DNA from: JAIBJN01 sp035461525
GTDB taxonomy: Bacteria; Actinomycetota; Thermoleophilia; Gaiellales; Gaiellaceae
NCBI GenBank assembly: GCA_035461525.1
Contig: DATHVD010000046.1
Span: forward strand, 15,134 to 79,133
Reading direction: 5' to 3'
DNA: 64,000 nucleotides
The notes under the pieces are model-generated. The model saw nothing but the letters and a program-made list of their open reading frames with translations, did no database searches and was not told where the DNA came from. Shown one piece after another: positions 17,116 through 25,150 of the stretch (positions within the stretch are counted from its first letter, which is position 1; every line of letters begins with the position of its first letter). Made by a program: the position numbers and the translations under genes.

Positions 17116-18236
17116 AGCGCGACATCCTCTTCTACTCCGACTTTCCTTTCGGCTTCCACAACGCCGAGGCCGAGGAGAAGATGGCCCGCTTCGCGGCGCG
17201 GGGACATCGGGTCGTCTACGTCGAGCAGCTCGGGATCCGCAACCCGCGTCCCCGGCACCTCCTGCGCGCCCTTCGAGGGCGGCGCGGCGCCGGACGGCCC
17301 CGCCGAGCGGTGCCGTTCGAGGTCGTCTCGCCGAAGCTCCTGCCGCCGCGTCGCGCACCCGTCTTCGACGGGCTCAACCGCCGCTGGCTCGCGCGTCAGC
17401 TCCTCGCCCACGTGCGCGACCCGGCCGCGACCGTTCTCTGGGCGCGCTTCCCGACGCCCGAGCTCCTGCCGCTCGCCGAACGAGAGCCGTGGGCGGCCGT
17501 CGTCTACGAGTCGGTCGACGACCACCTGGCCAGCCCGGGGCTTCCGGAGCGTCTGCGGCCGGTCCTCGAAGAGGCCGAAGCGCGCCTGCTCGCGCGCGCC
17601 GACGTCGTCTTCGCCTGGTCCGAGCCGATCCGGGCGCGGCTGGCCGCCCTGCACCCGAACGTGCGCCTGGCGACCGCCGCCGCCGACCTCGAGGCGCTCG
17701 CCCCGGCGGCGGCAGCACCCGGGGAGGAGCGCACCGCGGTCTTCGCGGGCGCGCTCGGGTTCCGCTTCGACGAGGAGCTCGCAGCCGCCGTCGCGCGGCT
17801 CCTTCCCGACTGGACGCTCGTCCTCGCCGGGCCGGTGGACGCCGGTGCGGAGAGCGCGCTCTCGGGGCTCCCCAACGTGCGCCTGACGGGGCCGTTCGAG
17901 CGGGCCGAGCTGCCGGGGCTCCTGGCCCGCGGGTCGGTCGCGCTCGTCCCCTACCGGCGCAACGAGTTCACGGACACGCTCGTGCCCGTGAAGATCGTCG
18001 AGTACCTCGCCGCCGGTCGGCCCGTCGTCTCGACGCCGATGCTCGCGGCCGAGGCGTTCGCCGACGTCGTCTCCTTCGCCGAGGGGCCCGAGAGCTTCGC
18101 GGCGACCGTGCGCGCCGCGGCGGCGGGCGACACGCCGGAGGCCCGCCGCAGGCGCGTGGAGCGGGCGCAGCCGTACTCGTGGGAGCGGCGCATCGACGAC
18201 ATGGAGGCCGCGATCGAGGAGGCGGCGCGTGGCTGA
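17112..18236 (+). CDS. GT4-like glycosyltransferase
   Basis: 374 residues, GT-B fold. N-terminus DILFYSDFPFGFHNAEAEEKMARF, C-terminal donor-binding region VALVPYRRNEFTDTLVPVKIVEYLAAGRPVVST. The latter is the E-x7-E-like motif of GT4 enzymes. It resembles proteins annotated as teichuronic-acid or exopolysaccharide transferases. GTG overlaps the previous stop; its own stop overlaps the next GTG by 8 bp. Substrate unknown. Confidence 0.85.
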   Translation: MKRDILFYSDFPFGFHNAEAEEKMARFAARGHRVVYVEQLGIRNPRPRHLLRALRGRRGAGRPRRAVPFEVVSPKLLPPRRAPVFDGLNRRWLARQLLAHVRDPAATVLWARFPTPELLPLAEREPWAAVVYESVDDHLASPGLPERLRPVLEEAEARLLARADVVFAWSEPIRARLAALHPNVRLATAAADLEALAPAAAAPGEERTAVFAGALGFRFDEELAAAVARLLPDWTLVLAGPVDAGAESALSGLPNVRLTGPFERAELPGLLARGSVALVPYRRNEFTDTLVPVKIVEYLAAGRPVVSTPMLAAEAFADVVSFAEGPESFAATVRAAAAGDTPEARRRRVERAQPYSWERRIDDMEAAIEEAARG

Positions 18237-19194
18237 GGCGCGCGCCGTCGCGGTCGTCGTCCCCGTCCTGGACGAGGCGGAGAGCTTACCCGCGCTCCTC
18301 GCCGACCTCGCAGCCCAGGAGCCGGCTCCGGCCGAGATCGTCGTCGTCGACGCGGGCTCGACTGACGGGACGCTCGACCTCCTGCGCGCCGAGGCGCTCC
18401 GCCTCCCTGCCTTGCGGGTCGTCGAGTCGCCGGGGGCGACGCCCGGCCGGGGCCGCAACGAGGGCGTCCGCGCCTCGGCGGCCGCGCTCGTCGTCACGCT
18501 CGACGCGGGGAGCCGCGTCGGCCCGGGCTTCGTGCGCGCCCTCGCGGCCACGGTCGCCGCCGGTCCGCGGGCGGTCGCCGTGGGCGTGGCCGAGCCGGAC
18601 GCCCGCTCCGCCTTCGAGCGCGCCGCCGGCTGGTTCACGCTCCGGGCCTTCAAGCCGCCGGACGCGCCGGGGCCGATCGGCGCCGAGTTCCTCCCGGCCG
18701 GGCGCAACGGCCTCGCCTTCGCCCGCGAGGCGTGGGAGGAGGCGGGCGGCTACCCACCCGACCTCCCCTGGGGGGAGGACAAGCTCTTCCTCCGGGCGCT
18801 CCGCGCCGCGGGCTACGAGCTGACGGCCGTGCCGGAGGCGGTCGTCCGCTGGCGCCCGCGCGGGTCGCCCCGCGCGCTCTGGCGTCAGTACCGCAACTAC
18901 GGCCGCGGCGACGCGCTCGGGCGGGTCGACCGCCAGAACGAGCTCGTCACCCTCGGCCTCCTCGCCGTCGCCGTCGCTCTGGCCGTCCTCGCCGCGCTCG
19001 GCTCCCGCACGGCGGGCGCGCTCCTCGTCGCGGGCGCCGCCGGCTACCTCGCGCTCTTCGTGCTCGCGGCCCGGCGCGACCTCGGCGTCGACCGCGCCCT
19101 CCTCTGGGTGCCCGCCGTCCGCCTCCTCGTGGACGCGGCCAAGGTGCAGGGGTTTCTCGAGGGCACCCTCCTGCGACTCGTCCGCCGGGCCTGA
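18229..19194 (+). CDS. Family 2 glycosyltransferase with C-terminal membrane segments
   Basis: 321 residues. VAVVVPVLDEAESLPALLADL, VDAGSTDGTLDLLR and GRGRNEGVRASAAALVVTLDAGSRVG form the GT-A core, with WGEDKLFLRALRAAGYEL as the ED motif. Two hydrophobic helices at about 245-285 anchor it in the membrane. A Shine-Dalgarno-like GAGGAGGCGG precedes the GTG at 18229 inside the upstream gene. A perfect 7-bp hairpin follows 9 bp after the stop, possibly ending this transcription unit. Confidence 0.87.
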   Translation: MAEARAVAVVVPVLDEAESLPALLADLAAQEPAPAEIVVVDAGSTDGTLDLLRAEALRLPALRVVESPGATPGRGRNEGVRASAAALVVTLDAGSRVGPGFVRALAATVAAGPRAVAVGVAEPDARSAFERAAGWFTLRAFKPPDAPGPIGAEFLPAGRNGLAFAREAWEEAGGYPPDLPWGEDKLFLRALRAAGYELTAVPEAVVRWRPRGSPRALWRQYRNYGRGDALGRVDRQNELVTLGLLAVAVALAVLAALGSRTAGALLVAGAAGYLALFVLAARRDLGVDRALLWVPAVRLLVDAAKVQGFLEGTLLRLVRRA

Positions 19195-19203
19195 CCGGAT
19201 CCC

Positions 19204-19221
19204 GTCCCTCGAACGAGGGAC
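19204..19221 (+). terminator. Hairpin after glycosyltransferase operon
   Basis: Perfect inverted repeat GTCCCTC / GAGGGAC with a 4-nt loop GAAC, immediately after the stop at 19194. There is no U-tract, so termination is only possible, not certain. Confidence 0.45.
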
Positions 19222-19284
19222 AGCCGCTCTTCCGCGACGCGCCGATCTCCCTGGAGACCGCCGTCCTCGAGGGGGATCCGGGAA

Positions 19285-20730
19285 GTGGAAGCAGCGTTCA
19301 GAACGAGCAAGCGCCCACGCGGCTGCGTCGCGCTGGCCGCGCTCGTCGCGGCGCTCGCGCTCGCCCAGGCCGCTCCGGCGGCCGAGGTCGGGGTCGTCGG
19401 CGACATCACGTGGGGCCAGCCCCGCAGCGACGTCGACCGGGAGATCGAGCTCCTGGAGGCGGCGGGCGTCAAGTGGATCCGCGCGAACGCAAACTGGGCC
19501 GGCCTCGAGCCGGACCAGAAGGGGACGATCAACACCTGGCTCCTCGACGAGTACGACTACGCGATCGACCGCGCGCGCGCCGCCGGGATGCAGGTCCTGA
19601 TGCCGATCTCCGACGGCGTCCCGTACTGGGCGTCGGCCGATCCGGCCAAGTACGTCGACGGCTCCGGCAAGCGCCGCTACCAGGTCACGTACCGCCCGGC
19701 GAAGGCGTCCGACTACGGCGACATCGTCCGCTTCGTCGTCGAGCACTTCAGCGCGCGCGGCGTCCACGCCTACCAGATCTGGAACGAGCCCAACCACGGG
19801 CGCTTCTGGCCGTCGGGCCCGAATGCGGGCGAGTACGTCCCCATGCTCAGGGCCGGCTACGAGGCGGTGAAGGCCGTCGATCCCGGGGCGACCGTCGTCC
19901 TCGGCGGGCTCTCGAAGAGCGACTTCTACTACCTCGAGGACGTCTACCGCGCCGGCGGCGGCCCCTACTTCGACGCCGTCGCCGTGCACCCGTACACGTT
20001 CGGCGTCGACCCGACCGTCGCCTGGAACGGCGTCCAGGCCTGGGAGGACAAGAAGCGGATCTCGATCAACGCGTTTCCGGCCATCCAGGAGATCAAGCGG
20101 TCGATGGACGCGTTCGGCGACTCGCACAAGAAGGTCTGGCTGACGGAGTTCGGCTACTCGACCACGACGCGCGACGGCGGCGTCTCGGCGCAGACGCAGG
20201 CGGAGTTCCTCACGAAGGCCTACCACTACGTCGAGCAGTTCCCGTGGTTGGAGACGCTCTTCTGGTACGCGGCCCGCAACAGCCCCTTCTACGAGGACGA
20301 GGACACCTACGAGGGACGTTTCGGGCTGACCGCGACGGACTTCACGCCGAAGCCGAGCTACGCGGCGCTCAAGGCATACGCGAAGGGGCCGGGGATGCAG
20401 GCGAAGCGGAAGGTGAGGCTCGCGAAAGCCGGCCAGCGCCTGCTTCGCGCCGGGGAGCCACGGGCGCGCGTCGTCCTCCGCGGGCGCGTCGTGCTCGGCG
20501 AGGACGCCTGGCGCGTTGCCGCCGCCGCGCGGCAGGCTCGGCGCGCCGTCGTCATCCAGAGGCGCACGCCGCGCGGGTGGGTGCGCGTGAAGCGGGTCAC
20601 GACGGGGACGGACGGCGCGTTTCGGGCGCGGGTCGTCGCTCGCGGCGACACGGTGCGCTACCGCGCCGTCGCGCGCTACGACGACCTGCGCGTCAGCTCG
20701 CGCGTCGTCCGCGTCACCATCCGGCGCTAG
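19285..20730 (+). CDS. Secreted clan-A glycoside hydrolase (GH39/GH5-like)
   Basis: 481 residues. The signal peptide extends to about residue 34 (LALAQAAPAAE). A TIM-barrel follows with the acid/base Glu in YQIWNEPNHGRFW and the nucleophile Glu in KVWLTEFGYST, the two-Glu pattern of clan GH-A. A C-terminal basic beta domain (about 385-481) follows. The position inside the polysaccharide island suggests trimming or releasing the polymer outside the cell. GTG at 19285 follows a GAGGGGGA-type ribosome-binding site. Exact GH family and linkage need a profile search. Confidence 0.85.
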   Translation: MEAAFRTSKRPRGCVALAALVAALALAQAAPAAEVGVVGDITWGQPRSDVDREIELLEAAGVKWIRANANWAGLEPDQKGTINTWLLDEYDYAIDRARAAGMQVLMPISDGVPYWASADPAKYVDGSGKRRYQVTYRPAKASDYGDIVRFVVEHFSARGVHAYQIWNEPNHGRFWPSGPNAGEYVPMLRAGYEAVKAVDPGATVVLGGLSKSDFYYLEDVYRAGGGPYFDAVAVHPYTFGVDPTVAWNGVQAWEDKKRISINAFPAIQEIKRSMDAFGDSHKKVWLTEFGYSTTTRDGGVSAQTQAEFLTKAYHYVEQFPWLETLFWYAARNSPFYEDEDTYEGRFGLTATDFTPKPSYAALKAYAKGPGMQAKRKVRLAKAGQRLLRAGEPRARVVLRGRVVLGEDAWRVAAAARQARRAVVIQRRTPRGWVRVKRVTTGTDGAFRARVVARGDTVRYRAVARYDDLRVSSRVVRVTIRR

Positions 20731-20747
20731 GCGGCCGCAATCCCTCC

Positions 20748-20753
20748 TAGACT
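20748..20753 (+). promoter_or_regulatory. -10 TAGACT, leaderless
   Basis: TAGACT ends 9 nt before the ATG at 20763. The bases just upstream (CCGCAATCCC) are shared with the region before 14312. Confidence 0.55.
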
Positions 20754-20762
20754 CGCCCGGCC

Positions 20763-22772
20763 ATGGAGGAGACGGAGCCTCACGGGTCGCCCTGGGCGCC
20801 CGCCCTGCTCGTCGGCGCGCTCCCGATCGGGATCTTCCTCCTGTGGGCGGCGATCGACGGTGGGTATCCGCCGACGATCTGGAACCCCGGCGCGCTCGCG
20901 CTCGCCGGCCTTCTCGCCCTCCTCCTCGGCGTCGCGCGCGAGCTCCTGTGGACGCTCCCGCGGGTCGCGCTCGCGGCGCTCGCGCTTCTCGGCGCCTTCA
21001 CGCTCTGGACCTTCCTCTCCATTCTCTGGGCCGTCGACCGGGGCGAGGCCTGGGACGCGTCCAACCGCGCCCTTCTCTACCTCGCCGTCTTCGGGATCTT
21101 CCTCCTCTGGCCCTGGCGCACGGGCCAGGGCGCCCTCCTCCTCGGCGCCTGGGCGCTCGGCGTGGCCGGGATCGCCGCGCTGACGTTCGTCTCGGCGCTC
21201 GGCTCCGACGATCCGTACAGCTTCTTCATCGGCGGGCGCTACGTGCAGCCGGCCGGCTACGTCAACGCGGCCTGCGCCCTCTTCCTCTCCGCCTTCTGGC
21301 CGGCTGCCTTCGTCGCCTCCCGGCGCGAGACGCCGTGGTTCCTCCGCGGCCTCTTCCTCGCCGCCGCCGGCTTCCTCCTCCAGCAGGCGATCCTGCCGCA
21401 GAGCCGCGGCTCCCTCTTCGTCTTCCCCGCGGTCGTCGCGCTCTACCTGGTGCTCGTCCCGGGCCGGATCCGTTCGCTGCTCGTCCTCGGCCCCGCCTTC
21501 CTCGCCTTCGCCCTCGTCCGCGAGCCGCTCCTAGACGTCTACTCGGCGGCGCGCGAGGGGACGCTCCCCGCCGGGCTCGCGGCGCTCGAGGAGCCGCTCC
21601 TCGGCTCCGCCGCAGCGCTCTTCGCGCTCGGCACGGTCTACGGGCTCGTCGACCGCTTCGCGCCGCTGCCCCGCGACGTCGCCCGGCTCGGCTCCTGGCT
21701 CCTCGGGAGCCTGGCCGTGCTCGCCGTCGTCGTCGCGGCCGTGACGCTGCTCGCCGTCTACGGCAACCCGGTGACCCGCGCCGGGGACGCCTGGGACGAG
21801 TTCACGGCCGGCCAGGTCTTCGAGGAGGACGCGTCGTACCTCGGCGCCAACCTCGGGAGCAACCGCTACGACTTCTGGCGCGTGGCGATGGGGGAGTTCC
21901 GCGACTCCCCGGTTGCCGGCATCGGGGCGGGGAACTTCGCCGCGGCGTACCTGCGTGAGCGGGAGAGCCTCGAGGAGCCGCTCTTCCCGCACAGCCTGCC
22001 GGTGATGATCCTGTCGCAGACCGGCCTCGTCGGAGGGGTCCTCTTCCTCGGCTTCCTGGGCGCGGCGCTCGCGGCCGCCTGGGCGGCGCGGGCCCGCGGG
22101 ACGCCGTTCGGCCGCGCCGTCGTCGCCGTCTCCGTCGTCGCCTTCGCCTACTTCCTCGCCCACGGGTCGATCGACTGGTTCTGGGAGTTCCCGGGGCTCG
22201 CTGCACCGGCCTTCGCCTGGCTCGGCCTCGCCGGCGGCCTCGGGCGGCCGGCCGCCGTCTCCTCGGAACGTCCGCCGGGCTGGACGTCGCGGCGGGCGAC
22301 AGCCGCCGCGGCCGCTACGCTCGTGCTCGTGGCGGCTGCCGCCTCCCTCGCCTTCCCCTGGCTCGCAGCGCGGGAGGTCGAGCGCGCCGCCGAAGCCTGG
22401 CGCACGAGGCCCGACACGGCCTACGCCGCCCTCGACCGCGCCCGCGCCCTCAACCCGCTCAGCGACCGCGCCGACCTCGTCGCGGGCGCGATCGCGATGC
22501 GGCGCGAGGACTGGCCGCGGGCCGAGGAGGCCTTCGGCCGCGCGCTCGCGCGGAACGAGGAGAACTGGTACGCCGAGCTCGAGCTGGCGCTCGTAGCCGC
22601 GCTCGAGGGCCGCGACGCCGAAGCGCTCGCCCGGCTCGGCCGCGCCGAGGAGCTGAACCCGCGCGAGGAGACGATCGGCCTCGTCCGGGAGGGCGTGACG
22701 TCGGGCGAGCCCGTGAACCCACGGGTCGTGGACCGGATCCTGCTCCAGCGAGTCGAGGCGAGGACGAGCTGA
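20763..22772 (+). CDS. O-antigen ligase family protein with C-terminal TPR (second copy)
   Basis: 669 residues. About 12 membrane segments with the Wzy_C signature SNRYDFWRVAMGEFRDSPVAGIGAGNF and a conserved His in PHSLPVMILSQTGLVG. A final membrane helix leads to a C-terminal TPR-like tail (ALDRARALNPLSDRADLVAGAI, ALARNEENWYAELELAL). A second ligase/polymerase in the same island suggests either a second acceptor, such as protein O-glycosylation or cell-wall attachment, or a division between polymerase and ligase. The stop codon lies inside the first copy of a 17-bp direct repeat. Confidence 0.88.
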   Translation: MEETEPHGSPWAPALLVGALPIGIFLLWAAIDGGYPPTIWNPGALALAGLLALLLGVARELLWTLPRVALAALALLGAFTLWTFLSILWAVDRGEAWDASNRALLYLAVFGIFLLWPWRTGQGALLLGAWALGVAGIAALTFVSALGSDDPYSFFIGGRYVQPAGYVNAACALFLSAFWPAAFVASRRETPWFLRGLFLAAAGFLLQQAILPQSRGSLFVFPAVVALYLVLVPGRIRSLLVLGPAFLAFALVREPLLDVYSAAREGTLPAGLAALEEPLLGSAAALFALGTVYGLVDRFAPLPRDVARLGSWLLGSLAVLAVVVAAVTLLAVYGNPVTRAGDAWDEFTAGQVFEEDASYLGANLGSNRYDFWRVAMGEFRDSPVAGIGAGNFAAAYLRERESLEEPLFPHSLPVMILSQTGLVGGVLFLGFLGAALAAAWAARARGTPFGRAVVAVSVVAFAYFLAHGSIDWFWEFPGLAAPAFAWLGLAGGLGRPAAVSSERPPGWTSRRATAAAAATLVLVAAAASLAFPWLAAREVERAAEAWRTRPDTAYAALDRARALNPLSDRADLVAGAIAMRREDWPRAEEAFGRALARNEENWYAELELALVAALEGRDAEALARLGRAEELNPREETIGLVREGVTSGEPVNPRVVDRILLQRVEARTS

Positions 22773-22799
22773 GGGCCTTCCACGAGCTGAGGGCCTTCC
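22765..22799 (+). repeat. 17-bp tandem direct repeat spanning a stop codon
   Basis: CGAGCTGAGGGCCTTCC occurs at 22765-22781 and again, identical, at 22783-22799. The first copy contains the TGA stop of the upstream gene. The second ends 2 bp before a TTGACA -35 element. It looks like a local slippage duplication. Confidence 0.9.
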
Positions 22800-22801
22800 G
22801 G

Positions 22802-22831
22802 TTGACACGCGTGAAAAGCCGCCGATACTGT
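22802..22831 (+). promoter_or_regulatory. Promoter TTGACA-18-TACTGT for first LPXTG mini-protein
   Basis: Perfect -35 (22802-22807) and TACTGT (22826-22831) with 18-bp spacing. This gives a leader of about 240 nt, long for this window. Confidence 0.65.
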
Positions 22832-23080
22832 GAGGTGAGCCCCTGGGGAGGACAGGGGTCCCAAATGCGGCAAACCGAGAGAGGCTCTTCACCTGCGGCT
22901 CGTCAGCGTGCTCGAACACGAGGGTGCTCACGACGGCGTGGCGGTCAGTACTAGGCCGTGGCGTCGATCAGCGAGCCGTCCGATGCGCCCGCTGGCTCGT
23001 GCCGTGAGGATGAAAGTAGTGTTTGAGCGCGTTGCACGTGGGGCAGACCTACGGCGCGGCTCACTGGAAAAGGAGAGACC
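22832..23080 (+). other. Long untranslated leader with hairpins
   Basis: No gene in this stretch. It holds a stem CCCCTG/CAGGGG (22840-22858) and a small stem AGAG/CTCT (22878-22888). AGGTGA/TCACCT (22833-22838 / 22889-22894) could enclose both, but its 5' arm would lie at or before the predicted transcription start. A good AAAAGGAGAG ribosome-binding site ends the region. It may be a regulatory leader; I match it to no known riboswitch. Confidence 0.35.
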
Positions 23081-23332
23081 ATGCGGAAGCGGATAGCGGT
23101 AATCGGAGGCGCGGCCTTCGCGTTCTTCACGACGGCATCTCTTGCGTTCGCGCAGGAGCCGACGCAGAGCGGGTACGGAGGCACCGGCGGATCCATCCAG
23201 GGTGGAGTCGAGGGAGGCGGAGCGGGCGCGCTGCCGTTCACCGGCCTCGATCTCCTGCTCCTGGTCGCGGCTGGGGCGCTCCTGCTCGCTGCCGGCCTCA
23301 CCCTCAGGCGCGTCAGTAGGGCAAGAAGCTAG
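23081..23332 (+). CDS. Tiny LPXTG cell-wall-anchored protein (copy A)
   Basis: 83 residues. Signal peptide to about A24 (LAFA|QE), a Gly-rich mature stretch of about 27 residues (SGYGGTGGSIQGG), sorting motif LPFTG at 51-55, a hydrophobic helix and a basic tail RRVSRARS. This is the complete layout of a sortase substrate. After cleavage between T and G only about 30 residues would remain attached to the wall. A paralog with the same layout lies at 24885, on the other side of the priming glycosyltransferase. Function unknown; possible roles are a wall acceptor for the polysaccharide or a surface spacer. Confidence 0.85.
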   Translation: MRKRIAVIGGAAFAFFTTASLAFAQEPTQSGYGGTGGSIQGGVEGGGAGALPFTGLDLLLLVAAGALLLAAGLTLRRVSRARS

Positions 23333-23350
23333 ACCCGGAGTTCTGCGGCA

Positions 23351-24805
23351 ATGAGCGAGAGCCCTCGCGCGGAACCGCGCGCGCAAGGCCTGGGCGCGCG
23401 GCAGCTCGCCGATCGGATGCGAGGCCTGGGCGGCTGGACCATCAGCTGCTTCGTGGTCGACGCGCTCATGCTCACGGCCGCCGTCGTCGTCGCCGACCTC
23501 GGCTCCGGCCGGGCCGGCGTCCCGCCGACCCCGGCGCTCTGGCTCGCCGCGTTCCCCATCCTCACGTTCGTCTTCATGGCGGCGCGAGGGATGTACCGAC
23601 AGCGCGCTTTCCTGCGCGTGCTCGACGATCTGCGCGTCACCGTCACGGCGACTGCGCTCGCGGCGATGATCGTGCTCTCGCTACGGGTCCTCACGGCCGA
23701 CGATCCCTGGATGGCGGCGCAGACGGCCCGCCTGTGGGCGTTTGCGAGCATCTACCTGCTCGCCGGGCGCGTCGTGCTCTCCTGGAGCGAGCTCCGGGCC
23801 CGCCGCCGCGGCGAGTCCGTCCGGCCGACGCTCGTCGTCGGCGCCGGACGCGTCGGGCGGCTGACGGCCAAGCGCCTCCGCGAGCACCCGGAGCTCGGCC
23901 TCAGGCCCGTCGGCTTCCTCGACAAGGAGCCGCTCGACGGGAAGGACGGCGACCTGCCGGTGCTGGGAGCGAGCTGGGACCTCGACCGGATCGTGGCCGA
24001 GCACGGCGTCCGCCACGTCGTCCTCTCCTTCTCGACCGCGCCCCAGAGCGTCCTGCTCCGGATCATGCAGCGGTGCCAGGAGCTCGGCGTCGAAGTCTCG
24101 ATGGTGCCCCGCTTCTACGAGAAGGTCGTGGGCCACATCGGCGTCGAGTACCTCGGCGGCCTGCCGCTGATGATGGCGCAGCCGACGAACCCGCGCGGCT
24201 GGCACTTCACCGTCAAATACCTTTCCGACCGGATCGCAGCGACGTTCCTGCTCGTGCTCGTGTCGCCGGTGCTGCTCGCCGCGGCGCTCGGCGTTCTGGT
24301 CACGATGGGACGCCCCGTCTTCTTCCGGCAGCCCCGCGCCGGGCTGGACGGCCACGTCTTCGACATCATCAAGCTGCGCACGATGCGCCCATCAAAGCCG
24401 GGCGGCGATGCGCCCGCCGACCTGCCGGCCGGCACCGCGCCCGGCGGAGTCGAGGGGGAGGACCGCCGGACCCCGCTCGGCAGCTTCCTGCGTAAGAGCT
24501 CCATCGACGAGCTGCCTCAGCTCTGGAACGTCGTTCGCGGCGAGATGAGCCTCGTCGGCCCCCGCCCCGAGCGGCCCGAGTACGTCGAGCGCTTCAGCGA
24601 GCAGATCGAGCGCTACGGCGCGCGCCACCGCGTCAAGGCCGGCATCACGGGCTGGGCCCAGGTGCACGGCCTCCGCGGCCGGACGTCGCTCGCGGACCGC
24701 GTCGAGTGGGACAACTACTACATCGAGAACTGGTCGCTCTGGCTCGACGTCAAGATCCTGCTCCTGACGGTCCTCGCAGTCGTCCGGCCGGCCCAGGCCG
24801 AGTGA
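23351..24805 (+). CDS. Polyprenyl-phosphate sugar phosphotransferase (WbaP/CpsE type)
   Basis: 484 residues. Four N-terminal membrane segments, a CoA-binding-like Rossmann domain (TLVVGAGRVGRLTAKRLREH), a fifth membrane segment and the C-terminal catalytic domain. Signatures: PVFFRQPRAGLDGHVFDIIKLRTMR, SIDELPQLWNVVRGEMSLVGPRPE and VKAGITGWAQVHGLRGRT. It transfers a sugar-1-phosphate to undecaprenyl phosphate, the first step of repeat-unit synthesis for the upstream island. It starts 18 nt after the first LPXTG gene and is followed 79 bp later by the second. Confidence 0.93.
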   Translation: MSESPRAEPRAQGLGARQLADRMRGLGGWTISCFVVDALMLTAAVVVADLGSGRAGVPPTPALWLAAFPILTFVFMAARGMYRQRAFLRVLDDLRVTVTATALAAMIVLSLRVLTADDPWMAAQTARLWAFASIYLLAGRVVLSWSELRARRRGESVRPTLVVGAGRVGRLTAKRLREHPELGLRPVGFLDKEPLDGKDGDLPVLGASWDLDRIVAEHGVRHVVLSFSTAPQSVLLRIMQRCQELGVEVSMVPRFYEKVVGHIGVEYLGGLPLMMAQPTNPRGWHFTVKYLSDRIAATFLLVLVSPVLLAAALGVLVTMGRPVFFRQPRAGLDGHVFDIIKLRTMRPSKPGGDAPADLPAGTAPGGVEGEDRRTPLGSFLRKSSIDELPQLWNVVRGEMSLVGPRPERPEYVERFSEQIERYGARHRVKAGITGWAQVHGLRGRTSLADRVEWDNYYIENWSLWLDVKILLLTVLAVVRPAQAE

Positions 24806-24884
24806 CCGCAGGCACGTTTCGCATCCTCGAGACCGGGGACAGACGGAGGGTCCGAGGAATCTGTGGCCCAAGGGGGTCTGCATC

Positions 24885-25142
24885 ATGAAGCTTTCGTTCG
24901 TACTCACCGGGATGGCCCTCGCGTACCTCGCGACGGCGTCCCTGGCCTTCGCCCAGCAGCCGACCGAGAGCGGCTACGGCGGCGTCGGCGGCCAGGTCCA
25001 GGGCGATGTCGACGGCGGCGGCGCGGCCGGAGCCGGAGCGTTGCCGTTCACGGGTCTCGACGTCCTGCTCCTGCTCGGCGCGGGCGTCCTGCTCCTGGCG
25101 GCCGGCGTGACGCTGCGGCGCCTGAGCGGCGCGCGCAGCTAG
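24885..25142 (+). CDS. Tiny LPXTG cell-wall-anchored protein (copy B)
   Basis: 85 residues, paralog of the protein at 23081. Signal peptide to about A23 (AFA|QQ), the same PTxSGYGGxGG mature start, LPFTG at 53-57, hydrophobic helix and basic tail RRLSGARS. The shared core QxPTxSGYGG and GALPFTGLD is conserved while signal peptide and linker differ, indicating selection on the mature start and sorting signal. An AAGGGGG ribosome-binding site lies upstream. No sortase gene is in the window. Confidence 0.85.
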   Translation: MKLSFVLTGMALAYLATASLAFAQQPTESGYGGVGGQVQGDVDGGGAAGAGALPFTGLDVLLLLGAGVLLLAAGVTLRRLSGARS

Positions 25143-25150
25143 CCGGGGGC

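Noticed and set aside
22869..22876. GGCAAACC as a c-di-GMP (GEMM) riboswitch signature.
   Set aside because: The rest of the consensus (the GACGCAAAGCC-type strand and the tetraloop-receptor arrangement) is absent.
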